From: UBA7803 sp036381275
GTDB lineage: Bacteria > Pseudomonadota > Gammaproteobacteria > Pseudomonadales > Azotimanducaceae
Assembly (NCBI GenBank): GCA_036381275.1
Contig: DASVDC010000166.1
Span: 23,350-87,349 of the forward strand
Length of the DNA stretch: 64,000 nt
Direction: 5' to 3'
Under the pieces are notes generated by a model. That model saw only the letters and a program-made list of their open reading frames with translations. It was not told where the DNA came from and made no database searches. Shown here piece by piece: positions 43,880-51,837 of this stretch (positions are counted from its first letter, which is position 1; the number at the start of each line of letters is the position of its first letter). Position numbers and translations under genes: made by a program.

Positions 43880-45763
43880 TCACGATGCCGTCGGCAGCGC
43901 GAGCCCGGCGCTCGACTCCTGCAGACTCTGCTGGCGGTACAGGTCGTAGTAGTGTCCCCGCGCGGCCATCAGCTCGGCGTGGCTGCCGGTCTCGATGATG
44001 CGCCCGTCCGCGATCACGACGATGCGGCTCGCGTTGCGGATCGTCGACAGGCGGTGCGCGATCACGAATGCGATGCGTCCGGCCAGCACCTCGGCGAGTC
44101 CCTTCTGGATGCGCTGCTCGGTCTCGGTGTCCACTGACGACGTCGCTTCGTCCATCACCAGGATCTGCGGGTCCGCGAGGATCGCGCGGGCGAACGAGAC
44201 GAGCTGCTTCTGACCGGCAGACAGCCGGCCGCCGCCTTCGCCGACCTCGGTCTCGTAGCCGTGCTCGAGGCGCACGATGAAGTCGTGCGCGCCGGCGAGC
44301 CGCGCTGCCCCCTCCACCTCGGCGTCGCTCGCATCGAGCCGCCCGTAGCGGATGTTCTCGCGGATCGATCCGCTGAACACGTGGGCGTGCTGCAGCACGA
44401 TGCCGAGGTTCGACTGTAGCCAGTGCAGGCTGCGCTGACGGTAGTCGACGCCGTCGATCAGCACTTGCCCGGCGGTCGGCTCGTAGAAGCGGCAGATCAG
44501 GTTCACCAGCGTGCTCTTGCCGCCCCCGGTGGGGCCGACGATCGCGATGGTCTCGCCGCGGTGCACGGTGAGGTCGATGTCCCGCAGCACCGGACGCGCC
44601 GGCTCGTAGCCGAACGAGACGTGGCGCAGGTCGATGCGGCGGATCTCCGAGTCCGTGGGAGCGGCCTCCGGCCGCGATCCCGTCCGGGTCCGTTCGCGGC
44701 CGGAGGCCGCTCCCGCAGCGAGGTCGGCCCGGTCGCGGATCTCCGGCTCCGTCTCGATCAGCGACAGGATGCGCTCGGCGGAGGCCTGTGCCATCTGCAT
44801 CTCCGCGAACCAGTGGCCGAGCTCTTCGATCGGGTCGAAGAAGTGTCGCGTATAGGTCATGAACGCGATCAGCGTGCCGGCGCTGATCACGCCGCCGAGC
44901 AGATCGATGCCGCCGAGCGCGAGCGCGAGGCCGGTGGCGAGGCTCGCCAGCGTGATCACGATCGGCAGATAGATCGCCGCCTGGGTCAGGTTCAGCACCG
45001 ACCAGCCGAACATCGAGTCGGTGAGGCTCGAGAACTCCCGCTGATTCGCCTGCTCGCGCACGAACGCCTTGCTGGTCAGCACGCCCATGATCGCTTCGTT
45101 GAACGACGCCGTGATGCGGCTGTTGGTGGCTCGCACCTGCCGGGCGCTCTTCAGAATGCGGCGCTGGAAGCGCGCCGACACCCACGCGACCACCGGAATC
45201 ACCGCGAGCACCGCGATGGCGAGCTTGGCGTCCATCACCAGCATCGCGAGCGCGATGCCGAGCATCATCGTGCCGCCCCAGACCAGATCGAGGAAGCCCC
45301 AGGCGAGGATGTTCGACAGCCGCTCGCAGTCGGACGTCATGCGCGCCATCAGCCAACCCACCGGCCGGTGGTCGTAGAACGAAAACGACAGCCGTTGCAG
45401 GTTCTCGAAGCCGTCCTTGCGGATGTCGTGACTGACGTGCGTGCGGATCTTGCCGCCGAGCCAGATGAAGGCGCCGATCGCGATCGCGATCAGCACCGTG
45501 CACGCCGCATAGGCGAGCATCCACGGCCACAGCACCGCGTCCGGCCCGGCCACGGCGACCGCGTCCACCACGTTCTTGGTGATCAGCGGGAACGCGACTT
45601 CCCCGCAGGCCGTGAACGCGGCGAGCGCCGCGAGTCCGATCAGCTCGCGCGGATAACGGCGCGCGTAAGCGAACAGCTTCCTCCAGAGCGCCAGGTTGAC
45701 CCTCGCGGCCAGCGCGTCTTCGTCGATGCCGTCGTCGAACAGCTCGTCGTGGTACTCAGCCAT
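43880..45763 (-). CDS. ABC exporter half-transporter, NBD with catalytic Glu (heterodimer subunit)
   Basis: A 627-aa membrane exporter subunit: six TM helices in residues about 40-330, then the ATPase domain from about 375. Walker A is GPTGGGKST, the signature is LSAGQKQ (not LSGGQ) and Walker B ends in ILVMDEATSS, with the catalytic Glu intact. Residues about 351-370, in the linker, are encoded by a dispersed palindromic repeat inserted in frame. It overlaps the partner ABC gene by 8 bp, and the two are an asymmetric heterodimer of the LmrCD/TM287-288 sort. Substrate unknown. Confidence 0.92.
   Translation of the reverse strand: MAEYHDELFDDGIDEDALAARVNLALWRKLFAYARRYPRELIGLAALAAFTACGEVAFPLITKNVVDAVAVAGPDAVLWPWMLAYAACTVLIAIAIGAFIWLGGKIRTHVSHDIRKDGFENLQRLSFSFYDHRPVGWLMARMTSDCERLSNILAWGFLDLVWGGTMMLGIALAMLVMDAKLAIAVLAVIPVVAWVSARFQRRILKSARQVRATNSRITASFNEAIMGVLTSKAFVREQANQREFSSLTDSMFGWSVLNLTQAAIYLPIVITLASLATGLALALGGIDLLGGVISAGTLIAFMTYTRHFFDPIEELGHWFAEMQMAQASAERILSLIETEPEIRDRADLAAGAASGRERTRTGSRPEAAPTDSEIRRIDLRHVSFGYEPARPVLRDIDLTVHRGETIAIVGPTGGGKSTLVNLICRFYEPTAGQVLIDGVDYRQRSLHWLQSNLGIVLQHAHVFSGSIRENIRYGRLDASDAEVEGAARLAGAHDFIVRLEHGYETEVGEGGGRLSAGQKQLVSFARAILADPQILVMDEATSSVDTETEQRIQKGLAEVLAGRIAFVIAHRLSTIRNASRIVVIADGRIIETGSHAELMAARGHYYDLYRQQSLQESSAGLALPTAS
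44655..44714. repeat. palindromic repeat pair inside the ABC exporter gene
   Basis: GTGGGAGCGGCCTCCGGCCG (from 44655) and its inverse (44691-44714) face each other across 13 bp. They insert in frame between the membrane and ATPase domains and add about 20 residues reading GAASGRERTRTGSRPEAAPT. Confidence 0.85.
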
Positions 45764-47624
45764 GGTGCTCTCCCAACTGGTCGCGGCGTCGACGCGCGGG
45801 CTCGCCGGCGTCGGCGGTGGCCGCCGAATCGCGCCGGATCGACTCGTCGAGCGCGCCCTGGATTTCGCAGAGCCGGCGATACGGCCCCGGCGCCGCTGCC
45901 AGCGTCGCGTGGTCGCCGACCTGCACGATGCGCCCTTCGCTCAGCACGACGATGCGGTCGGCGTGCAGCACCGACGACAGCCGGTGCGCCACGATCAGCG
46001 TCGTCTGACGCCCCTTGCGACGCCGCAGCGCCGCGAGGATGTGCGCCTCGGTTCCGGTGTCCACGGCGGACAGCGCGTCGTCCAGCACCAGCACCGGGGG
46101 ATCCTTCAGCAGCGCGCGGGCGAGCGCGAGACGCTGGCGCTGCCCGCCGGAGAGGGACATGCCGCGCTCGCCGACCAGCGCTTCGAACCCGTCCGGCAGA
46201 CTCCGCACCGCCTCGTCGATGGCGGCTTCGCGGCACGCGGCCGTGAGTTCCGTGTCCGTCGCGTCCGGCCGGCCCACCGTGAGGTTCGCGCGCACGCTGC
46301 GCGAGTACAGAAACGGATCCTGCAGCACCACGCCGATCTGGCGGCGCAGCCACTGGCGGTTGGTGCTGCGGATCTCGCGGCCGTCGACCTTCACGGAACC
46401 CTGCTGGTAGTCGTAGAGCCGCAGCAGCAGCCGGATCAGCGTCGACTTGCCGGAGCCCGGCGGCCCGACCAGCGCGACCGTCTCGCCCGGCGCGACGTGC
46501 AGCGACACGTCGTCGAGCACCGGCCGGCCCGGCAGGTATTCGAACGTGAGCCCGTCGATCGTGAGGGCCCCGCGGGCACGGCCGACGTCCGGAGTGCCCT
46601 CGACCGATTCTTCCGGTTCTGCGAGCACCTCGTTGATCCGTCCGAGGCTCACCACGGCCTTGCCGGCGTCCGTGAGCACCCGGCCGAGCTGGCGGAGCGG
46701 AAACGTCACCAGGCTCACGCAGGTCAGGAACGCGAACAAGGTGCCGACGGTCATGCTGCCGTTCAGCACGTAGTGGGCGCCGCCGAACAGCACGATGCCC
46801 ATCTGACCCATCGAGAGCACGTGGCTCGTGCTCCAGTAGACGCCCATCAGCCGGATCAGCCGCAGGTGATGATTGCGGAAGTCGGCGTTGCGTACCGCGA
46901 ACTTGTCGATCTCGTAGTCCTGACGGGCGAACGCACGCACGACGCGGATACCGGTGAGGTTCTCCTGCAGCGTTGCGGTCATCGCGCCTTCGGACTCGTC
47001 GGTGGCCTGGAACACCTGCTTGACCCGCGCGAAGAACACGTAGCTCGCGATCGTGAGCAGCGGCATCAGCACGAGGGCCATCCAGGCGAGGCGCGCGTCC
47101 ATCCAGAACAGGATCGGGACGACGCACGCGAACAGCATGATCGCCCGGCCGATCTCGACCACGTCGCTCGACAGGAACACCCGCAGCGTCTCCACGTCGG
47201 AGCTGGCGCGCTGCACCACATCGCCGGTATCCGCCGAGTCGTAGTAGCGGGCCTGCAGATGGTGCAGCCGCTGATACATGGCTTCGCGCACGCGGCGTAC
47301 GATGGCTTCCGACGCGAGCGCCGCGAGCCGGCCGCGGGCATAGATGCACACGCCTGCGATCGCGGTGAGCAGCACCGCGGCGAGCGCGGAGAGCCACAGG
47401 TAGGCGAGGTAGGGCTCGGCGCCGCCGACCTGCCGCGCCAGCCAGAGCAGCGGCGGTGAGGCATGCGCGAAGTCGTTCTCCACCGCGACGTCGATCGCGT
47501 ACTTGCCGACGACCGGCGCGCCGAACAGGAACAGCGCCGCGCCGGCCATCGCCAGGATCGCGAAGCCGTAGCGCAGCCGGTGACCCCGCGTGACGTGCCA
47601 CAGTGTGCTGTGGTTCGTGTTCAT
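45756..47624 (-). CDS. ABC exporter half-transporter, NBD with degenerate Walker B (heterodimer subunit)
   Basis: A 622-aa membrane exporter subunit. Six TM helices (first near AILAMAGAALFLFGAPVVGK) are followed by an NBD from about residue 360 with Walker A GPPGSGKST and a canonical LSGGQRQ signature. Walker B reads VLVLDDALSAVD, so the catalytic Glu is Asp. Combined with LSAGQ in its partner this makes one weak and one active ATP site, the hallmark of asymmetric exporters. The start is ATG 47624 with GGGAAGAAG upstream. It follows a small gene with its own terminator. Confidence 0.92.
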   Translation of the reverse strand: MNTNHSTLWHVTRGHRLRYGFAILAMAGAALFLFGAPVVGKYAIDVAVENDFAHASPPLLWLARQVGGAEPYLAYLWLSALAAVLLTAIAGVCIYARGRLAALASEAIVRRVREAMYQRLHHLQARYYDSADTGDVVQRASSDVETLRVFLSSDVVEIGRAIMLFACVVPILFWMDARLAWMALVLMPLLTIASYVFFARVKQVFQATDESEGAMTATLQENLTGIRVVRAFARQDYEIDKFAVRNADFRNHHLRLIRLMGVYWSTSHVLSMGQMGIVLFGGAHYVLNGSMTVGTLFAFLTCVSLVTFPLRQLGRVLTDAGKAVVSLGRINEVLAEPEESVEGTPDVGRARGALTIDGLTFEYLPGRPVLDDVSLHVAPGETVALVGPPGSGKSTLIRLLLRLYDYQQGSVKVDGREIRSTNRQWLRRQIGVVLQDPFLYSRSVRANLTVGRPDATDTELTAACREAAIDEAVRSLPDGFEALVGERGMSLSGGQRQRLALARALLKDPPVLVLDDALSAVDTGTEAHILAALRRRKGRQTTLIVAHRLSSVLHADRIVVLSEGRIVQVGDHATLAAAPGPYRRLCEIQGALDESIRRDSAATADAGEPARRRRDQLGEHHG

Positions 47625-47722
47625 CGTGCTTCTTCCCGCCGGGCGGTGCACGGGGCACCGCGAAGTCGTTCAGGGTGACGAGCGGGTCGAAAAACGTTCG
47701 GAAAGGGAGCTAGAGAAAGAAA

Positions 47723-47746
47723 ACCCGCTCGGGTCGGCGAGCGGGT
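47723..47746 (-). terminator. rho-independent terminator
   Basis: On the minus strand ACCCGCTCG and CGAGCGGGT form a 9-bp stem with a 6-nt loop, followed directly by TTTCTTTCTC. It ends 37 bp after the small ORF and before the ABC exporter pair. Confidence 0.85.
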
Positions 47747-47782
47747 CTCGAGAAGGCGTTGTCGCGCTGACTCAGGACCGGC

Positions 47783-47887
47783 TCACCGGATGCCGGAATC
47801 GCCTCCGGCGCCGATGCCCACTGCATCTGCACTGCCGGTGACGAACGGCATCGTTCGCTCCTTGTCGTGCAGACCGATGAGTTGCAT
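47783..47887 (-). CDS. small peptide gene with strong ribosome binding site
   Basis: A 34-codon ORF: a start MQLIGLHDKERTM and a Gly/Ala/Asp-rich end (VGIGAGGDSGIR). AGGAGG lies five bases before the ATG, the best such site in the region, and a strong intrinsic terminator follows the stop. The two signals together argue for a real short transcript, ahead of the ABC exporter pair. It could be a leader/attenuator peptide, an exported small peptide or the coding part of a small RNA. I recognise no known RiPP core or export motif. Confidence 0.45.
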   Translation of the reverse strand: MQLIGLHDKERTMPFVTGSADAVGIGAGGDSGIR

Positions 47888-48054
47888 CGCACCCTCCTGG
47901 GTTCAGCGGAGCGCATGGTACGCCGGCTCCGCCGCCGATGCAACAGACCCTCGAACGAAGGAGTGCCGCTGGCCGCGGGACGGCGCCGCGCGATTCGCGG
48001 CGCGGGCGCGCGAGTGGTATACCTGTGCCGCCTGCTGCGAGGAAGGAGGAGTCG

Positions 48055-49101
48055 ATGCGCTATCTGCTGACCGCCGCGCTGCTGCTGGCGTTCTGCGGCA
48101 CGGCCTGGGCCAAGCCGTTCCTGTACGTCGAGAACAGCGACAGCGGCCACATCACCGTAATCGCGATCCCCGAGCACGAAGTGGTGGCGACGTTCTACGC
48201 GGGACCGCATCCGGACGACGTCGCCGCCTCGCCCGACGGGCGCACGCTCTACGTGAACAATCAGTTCTACGAGTCGGCGGATGCGAACGCGCAGGGGGTC
48301 AACGAGGTGGTCGCATTCGACACGGTGACGGCGGAGGTCCGCTGGCGCACGCCGGTGCCCGGCGTGCCGCACCACATGTCGGTGTCGTCCGATGGCAACT
48401 GGTTGTACGTGCCGCTGTTCGACAAGAACTTCACCGCGGTGATCGATACCAGGGAGAAACGGGTCGTCCGGCGCATCTTCGGCGTCTACGGCGGGCACGG
48501 TACCCGGCTGTCCGCGGATGATCGGCGCCTCTACGTGGGCTCGATGGTCACCGACGCGCTGTACGCCGTGGACGTCGAGACCGGCGAGCCGGTGAAGGTC
48601 GTCAACTTCGAGGACGGCGTCCGCCCGTTCACGTTCACGCGGGACGAGCGCACCGCGTACGTCCAGTTGTCCCGGCTGCACGGTTTCGACGTAGTCGACC
48701 TCGAGGCGGGACGGATCGTCCGCCGCGTCGAGCTGCCCGAGCTGCCGAACGACGCCCCGGTGATGAACGCGTTCCCGCACACGTGGAACCATGGCGTCGA
48801 GCTGTCGCCCGACGAGCGCTATCTGCTCGCCGCCGGCAGCGCCACCGAATACGTCGCCGTCTACACCCACCCGGCGCTCGAGCTCGTGAAGGTGATCCCC
48901 ACCGGCGCGGAGCCGAACTGGATCGTGTTCACGCCGGACGGCCGCTACGCCTACGTCACGGCGCGGGCCTCCGACGAGATCTCGGTGATCGACATGAACC
49001 GGCTCGAGGAAACCGCCCGCATCCGCTCCACCGGCGACTATCCGCAACGCATGCGCGTGGTCGACGTGCCGGCGGATGCGCTCGCGATCCAGGACGGCTG
49101 A
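48055..49101 (+). CDS. exported YVTN beta-propeller protein
   Basis: A 348-aa periplasmic protein with signal peptide MRYLLTAALLLAFCGTAWAK and GGAAGGAGG before its ATG. Repeated blades (HPDDVAASPDGRTLYVNNQF, GTRLSADDRRLYVGSMVTDA, NWIVFTPDGRYAYVTARASD) are of the YVTN/PQQ-ABC-repeat type. Such proteins often accompany quinoprotein or cytochrome systems but have no proven enzyme activity. One base separates it from the Rieske gene, so both are probably exported partners. Confidence 0.88.
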   Translation: MRYLLTAALLLAFCGTAWAKPFLYVENSDSGHITVIAIPEHEVVATFYAGPHPDDVAASPDGRTLYVNNQFYESADANAQGVNEVVAFDTVTAEVRWRTPVPGVPHHMSVSSDGNWLYVPLFDKNFTAVIDTREKRVVRRIFGVYGGHGTRLSADDRRLYVGSMVTDALYAVDVETGEPVKVVNFEDGVRPFTFTRDERTAYVQLSRLHGFDVVDLEAGRIVRRVELPELPNDAPVMNAFPHTWNHGVELSPDERYLLAAGSATEYVAVYTHPALELVKVIPTGAEPNWIVFTPDGRYAYVTARASDEISVIDMNRLEETARIRSTGDYPQRMRVVDVPADALAIQDG

Positions 49102-49102
49102 C

Positions 49103-49615
49103 ATGGCAGCGGACGGAGCCGGCGGATTCGGGCGCCGCCGTCTGCTGCAGGCCGCCGCCGTCCTCGGCGTTGCGCCGCTGGTCCGGGCGGCGCGGTCCGC
49201 GGAGCCGTGCCCGGCGGGTGGGCCGGTGGAGGTCGACCTGTCGGTGATCTCGCCGGGGAGGACCCTGCAGGTCGAATGGCAGGGCCAGCCGGTGTTCGTG
49301 CGGCACCGGACGCCGGCGGAGATCGCCGCGGCGCGCGCCGTGGCGTCCGAGACGCTGCGTGATCCCGAGGCGGATGCCGAGCGCGTGCAGCGCGACCCGT
49401 GGCTCGTGGTGCTCGGCGTGTGCACCCACGCCGGCTGCACGCCGAAGGGGCCGCTCGGCGAGTTCGGCGGCTGGTACTGCTTCTGTCACGGCTCGCAGTT
49501 CGACACCTCGGGACGCGTGCGGTCCGGCCCGGCGCGACGCAACCTGGCCGTTCCACCGTACGCATTCGTCGGTGCCGAGCGGATCCGGATCGGCGAGCCA
49601 GGCTCCTGCGGCTAG
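49103..49615 (+). CDS. Tat-exported Rieske [2Fe-2S] protein (PetA-like)
   Basis: A 170-aa Rieske protein resembling the cytochrome bc1 iron-sulfur subunit. The N-terminus has a twin-arginine motif (GRRRLLQAAAVLGVAPLV). The cluster ligands and disulfide residues are C107-T-H109-x2-C112 (CTHAGC) and C126-x-C128-H129-GS (CFCHGS), the full bc1-type set. No cytochrome b or c1 gene is nearby; its neighbour is a beta-propeller protein. It may be an orphan Rieske subunit in an alternative electron-transfer complex. Confidence 0.9.
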   Translation: MAADGAGGFGRRRLLQAAAVLGVAPLVRAARSAEPCPAGGPVEVDLSVISPGRTLQVEWQGQPVFVRHRTPAEIAAARAVASETLRDPEADAERVQRDPWLVVLGVCTHAGCTPKGPLGEFGGWYCFCHGSQFDTSGRVRSGPARRNLAVPPYAFVGAERIRIGEPGSCG

Positions 49616-49619
49616 CCGC

Positions 49620-50396
49620 TCATGCGCCCGCGCCGCGCGCGGTGGCGCGCTGGTGCAGCAGCAGCACGGTCAGCAGCGCCACGAACAGCGGGCTCAGGAA
49701 CACCAGCCAGATGGGTGACAGGTTGCTGCCCGCCAGCCCGGTCACGATCACGAACAGCCAGAGCGCACCCATCGCCAGCGCCGAGAGCTTGGCCAGGCCC
49801 AGGTGCGGGCCGCGCAGCTTGCGCAGCGCGACGACCTGAAGCGCCACCGATGCCGGTACCAGCAGGAACAGCAGTTGGACGAACACCGTCAGGAGCGCGT
49901 CCGAGAGGCTCCAGCCGTCCGATCGCGCCGCCTCCCGGATGAGGCGGTCGAAGCGTTGCTTCATCGGCTCGACCCAGGGCGCCCGCTCGGGCTTCGGCAG
50001 CCCGCCGCGGGCGGTGAGCGGTCGTTCGACGGCGGCACGGGCCCACTCCGTGCCCCAGTCGTCGGTCGCCAGCGCGCGGATCTCGTCGATCCGCTGGGGC
50101 TTGCTGAACGCGAACCAGGCGATGCCTTCACCTTCCGGCGGCGGATACCAGGGGGATCCGGAGAAGTAGACGCCGTCCTCCACCGGCTGCCCGTCGCGGA
50201 ACGGGCGCAGCACCAGCCGCACCGGTGCGTCGGCCTGGTAGCGGATGTGCGCGTAGACCGGCGTGGAGAGTGGCAAGGCGGACGCTTCCGCGGGGTCGAG
50301 CGCGATCAGCTCGATCCGCACCGCCGGAGGCGACTCGGCGGCAACAGCGATCGGCAGCAGCAGGCAGAGCAGGAACATCCCTTTCTGTATCGGCAT
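49620..50396 (-). CDS. hypothetical exported/membrane protein
   Basis: A 258-aa protein. The ATG at 50396 is chosen because it gives a signal peptide (MPIQKGMFLLCLLLPIAVAA). The exported middle contains a beta-rich segment (YFSGSPWYPPPEGEGIAWFA) and the last third has three TM segments. It is convergent with the Rieske gene, separated by 4 bp. I recognise no family. Confidence 0.72.
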   Translation of the reverse strand: MPIQKGMFLLCLLLPIAVAAESPPAVRIELIALDPAEASALPLSTPVYAHIRYQADAPVRLVLRPFRDGQPVEDGVYFSGSPWYPPPEGEGIAWFAFSKPQRIDEIRALATDDWGTEWARAAVERPLTARGGLPKPERAPWVEPMKQRFDRLIREAARSDGWSLSDALLTVFVQLLFLLVPASVALQVVALRKLRGPHLGLAKLSALAMGALWLFVIVTGLAGSNLSPIWLVFLSPLFVALLTVLLLHQRATARGAGA

Positions 50397-50614
50397 CGGA
50401 TCCGGCCGGTGCGGGGGAAAGGGCGGATCATCGGACAATCCCGAATGGCCGTCCACGCGCCAGGTCCCAGCATCGGGCGGACGGCGGTCACAGATCTCGG
50501 TGCTGTTGGAGCGGCCTTGTTTTGGGAGCGGCCTCGGCGGCACAGACCGTCCACATGCCAACACTCGGACCGGGAGCGTAAGATCCAAGAGGTTTGTGTC
50601 CCGGAACAGTGCCC

Positions 50615-50982
50615 ATGAATCGTGATGCAGACAAGGTCGTCGTTCTGCGGGATCGGTTTGGCGATCTAATCAACTACGATGCGGACGATCCGCTCGAGCC
50701 GATCGATCCGATTCGATACAGGAGCCCCGAGGGGATTCATGTTTGCATATCGCTGCGATGCGCGGTGACAACGAGGCGATCGAATGCCTGCTGGAACTTG
50801 GCGCTGACGTGAATGAACGCGGTGATCTGGGGAACACATCGCTGCATTACGCGACGCGCGCTGGAAACTCCAGCACCGTAGGGCTGCTTCTGGCAAAGGG
50901 GGCTGATCCGACGGCTCGGAACGAGCTTTCTGCGCCGGCTATGTCCGGCAGATTTCCTGGAGAACCATGGGGCAATAGGTAA
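50615..50982 (+). pseudogene. ankyrin-repeat protein with frameshift
   Basis: The first frame (MNRDADKVVVLRDRFGDLI to YRSPEG) ends at a G run near 50731-50734. From there the other frame reads GDSCLHIAAMRGDNEAIECL and LGNTSLHYATRAGNSSTVGL, two ankyrin units with the LLxxGAD motif. Adding one G to the run would restore a single protein of about 120 aa. The C-terminus after ARNEL is also atypical. This is either a recent pseudogene or a one-base sequence error. Confidence 0.7.
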
Positions 50983-51199
50983 GTAGAGCCTGTTCCAATC
51001 CTCGTCGCCTGCCTAATCGCCTGCCTAATCGGATCGGCTGCACCAATGCATCGCTGGTGCAATGGTCCGTGGCGCTCGAGCTGATCGGTGATGGGCGCTG
51101 GCGCGCGTGCGTTGCACACCAGACGATCGGCATTCTGGATGAATACCTCCAGAGGGTGATCCCCATACGATTGGGCTCACTGTCACCTACGGACGTTCG

Positions 51200-51480
51200 T
51201 ACATCGCCTGAATCAAGCTACCCGGGTCTCCTGTTCCCAGACCTCCAACGCTGCATCGAACAGCGCTGCAGTTGATTCAGGCGATGCAGCAAAATGATTC
51301 GGGCCATGTTGGGGTTCCAAAGGGCGCGAATCGGACCCGCGCGAACCGGCCGCAAGCGTCCGGCTCGGATGCGGATCGCAGCCGCCGGCCTGCGCACGAT
51401 TGTTCCGCGATCCCGCGCGGCAGCTTCAGCCATTGCCGGCATCGCCCGATCGAACAGCGCCCTAATCGGGGCGCACGGTG
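51200..51480. repeat. partial REP island (D)
   Basis: Three degenerate REP cores lie here (51200-51216, 51272-51288, 51294-51310). Then a segment at about 51430-51480 reads ATCGAACAGCGCCCTAATC, which is the reverse complement of the sequence just upstream of the intact RAYT gene. It continues into the RAYT relic that follows. The stretch from 50983 to 51200 holds a small tandem CGCCTGCCTAATCG duplication and otherwise nothing I recognise. Confidence 0.6.
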
Positions 51481-51529
51481 CGATCAACGACGAAGCGTTC
51501 CGGGCAGACCGAGCTGATACTGATCCTGC

Positions 51530-51740
51530 CCCGTGCACGTCACCGTGCGCCTGCAGCGCGGGCTGCCGAACTGCGCCGGAAGCGCTTCGTTTCGGCCTTG
51601 CGATACCGTCTCGCCCGGTATTTCGAGCGCCCGGACTGTCGAGTGGTGCACTACTCGATCCGGCACAACCAACCTGCGCTTTCTGATCGAGGCGCAGGGG
51701 GAGCGCGCACTCGCGTGCGTTCACGAACGCCGAGGCACTC
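51530..51740 (+). pseudogene. RAYT transposase relic, N-terminal and middle part
   Basis: Reading in two frames, this gives HVTVRLQRGLPNCAGSASF, then NLRFLIEAQGERALACVHE, which align with HVTVRLQRGLPNLRRKRF and HLHFLIEAQGKRALACGMK of the intact RAYT. The HUH motif has become LRF and frameshifts are present. The copy is in plus orientation and is not functional. Confidence 0.72.
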
Positions 51741-51767
51741 AAAGAGGGGAGCTTTGCGGCTCCCCTT
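51741..51767 (-). terminator. rho-independent-like terminator for the MDR gene
   Basis: On the minus strand GGGGAGC and GCTCCCC form a 7-bp stem with a 6-nt loop, followed by TCTTT. It lies beyond the quinone-oxidoreductase-like stop and the two palindromic repeats. Confidence 0.6.
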
Positions 51768-51769
51768 CC

Positions 51770-51827
51770 TTCGCGGCCGGAGGCCGCTCCCACGACAGGG
51801 TTGTGCGCGGCCGGAGGCCGCTCCCAC
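51770..51827. repeat. tandem short palindromic repeats
   Basis: Two near-identical copies of the dispersed unit (51770-51793 and 51805-51827) in the same orientation, 11 bp apart, between the MDR stop and its terminator. Confidence 0.85.
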
Positions 51828-51837
51828 GCAGGGTCGA

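Noticed and set aside
44655..44714. Repeat insertion splitting the ABC exporter into two genes
   Set aside because: The reading frame runs straight through the repeat, and both the membrane and ATPase halves are complete and in the same frame.
47783..47887. RiPP or PqqA-type precursor peptide
   Set aside because: No radical-SAM or other maturase lies nearby, and the peptide has no Cys, Glu-x3-Tyr or leader motif typical of known classes. I keep it only as an unassigned small gene.
50615..50982. Programmed frameshift in the ankyrin gene
   Set aside because: The G run is short, no stimulatory structure or internal Shine-Dalgarno is apparent and ankyrin genes are not known for this. A simple one-base deletion is more economical.
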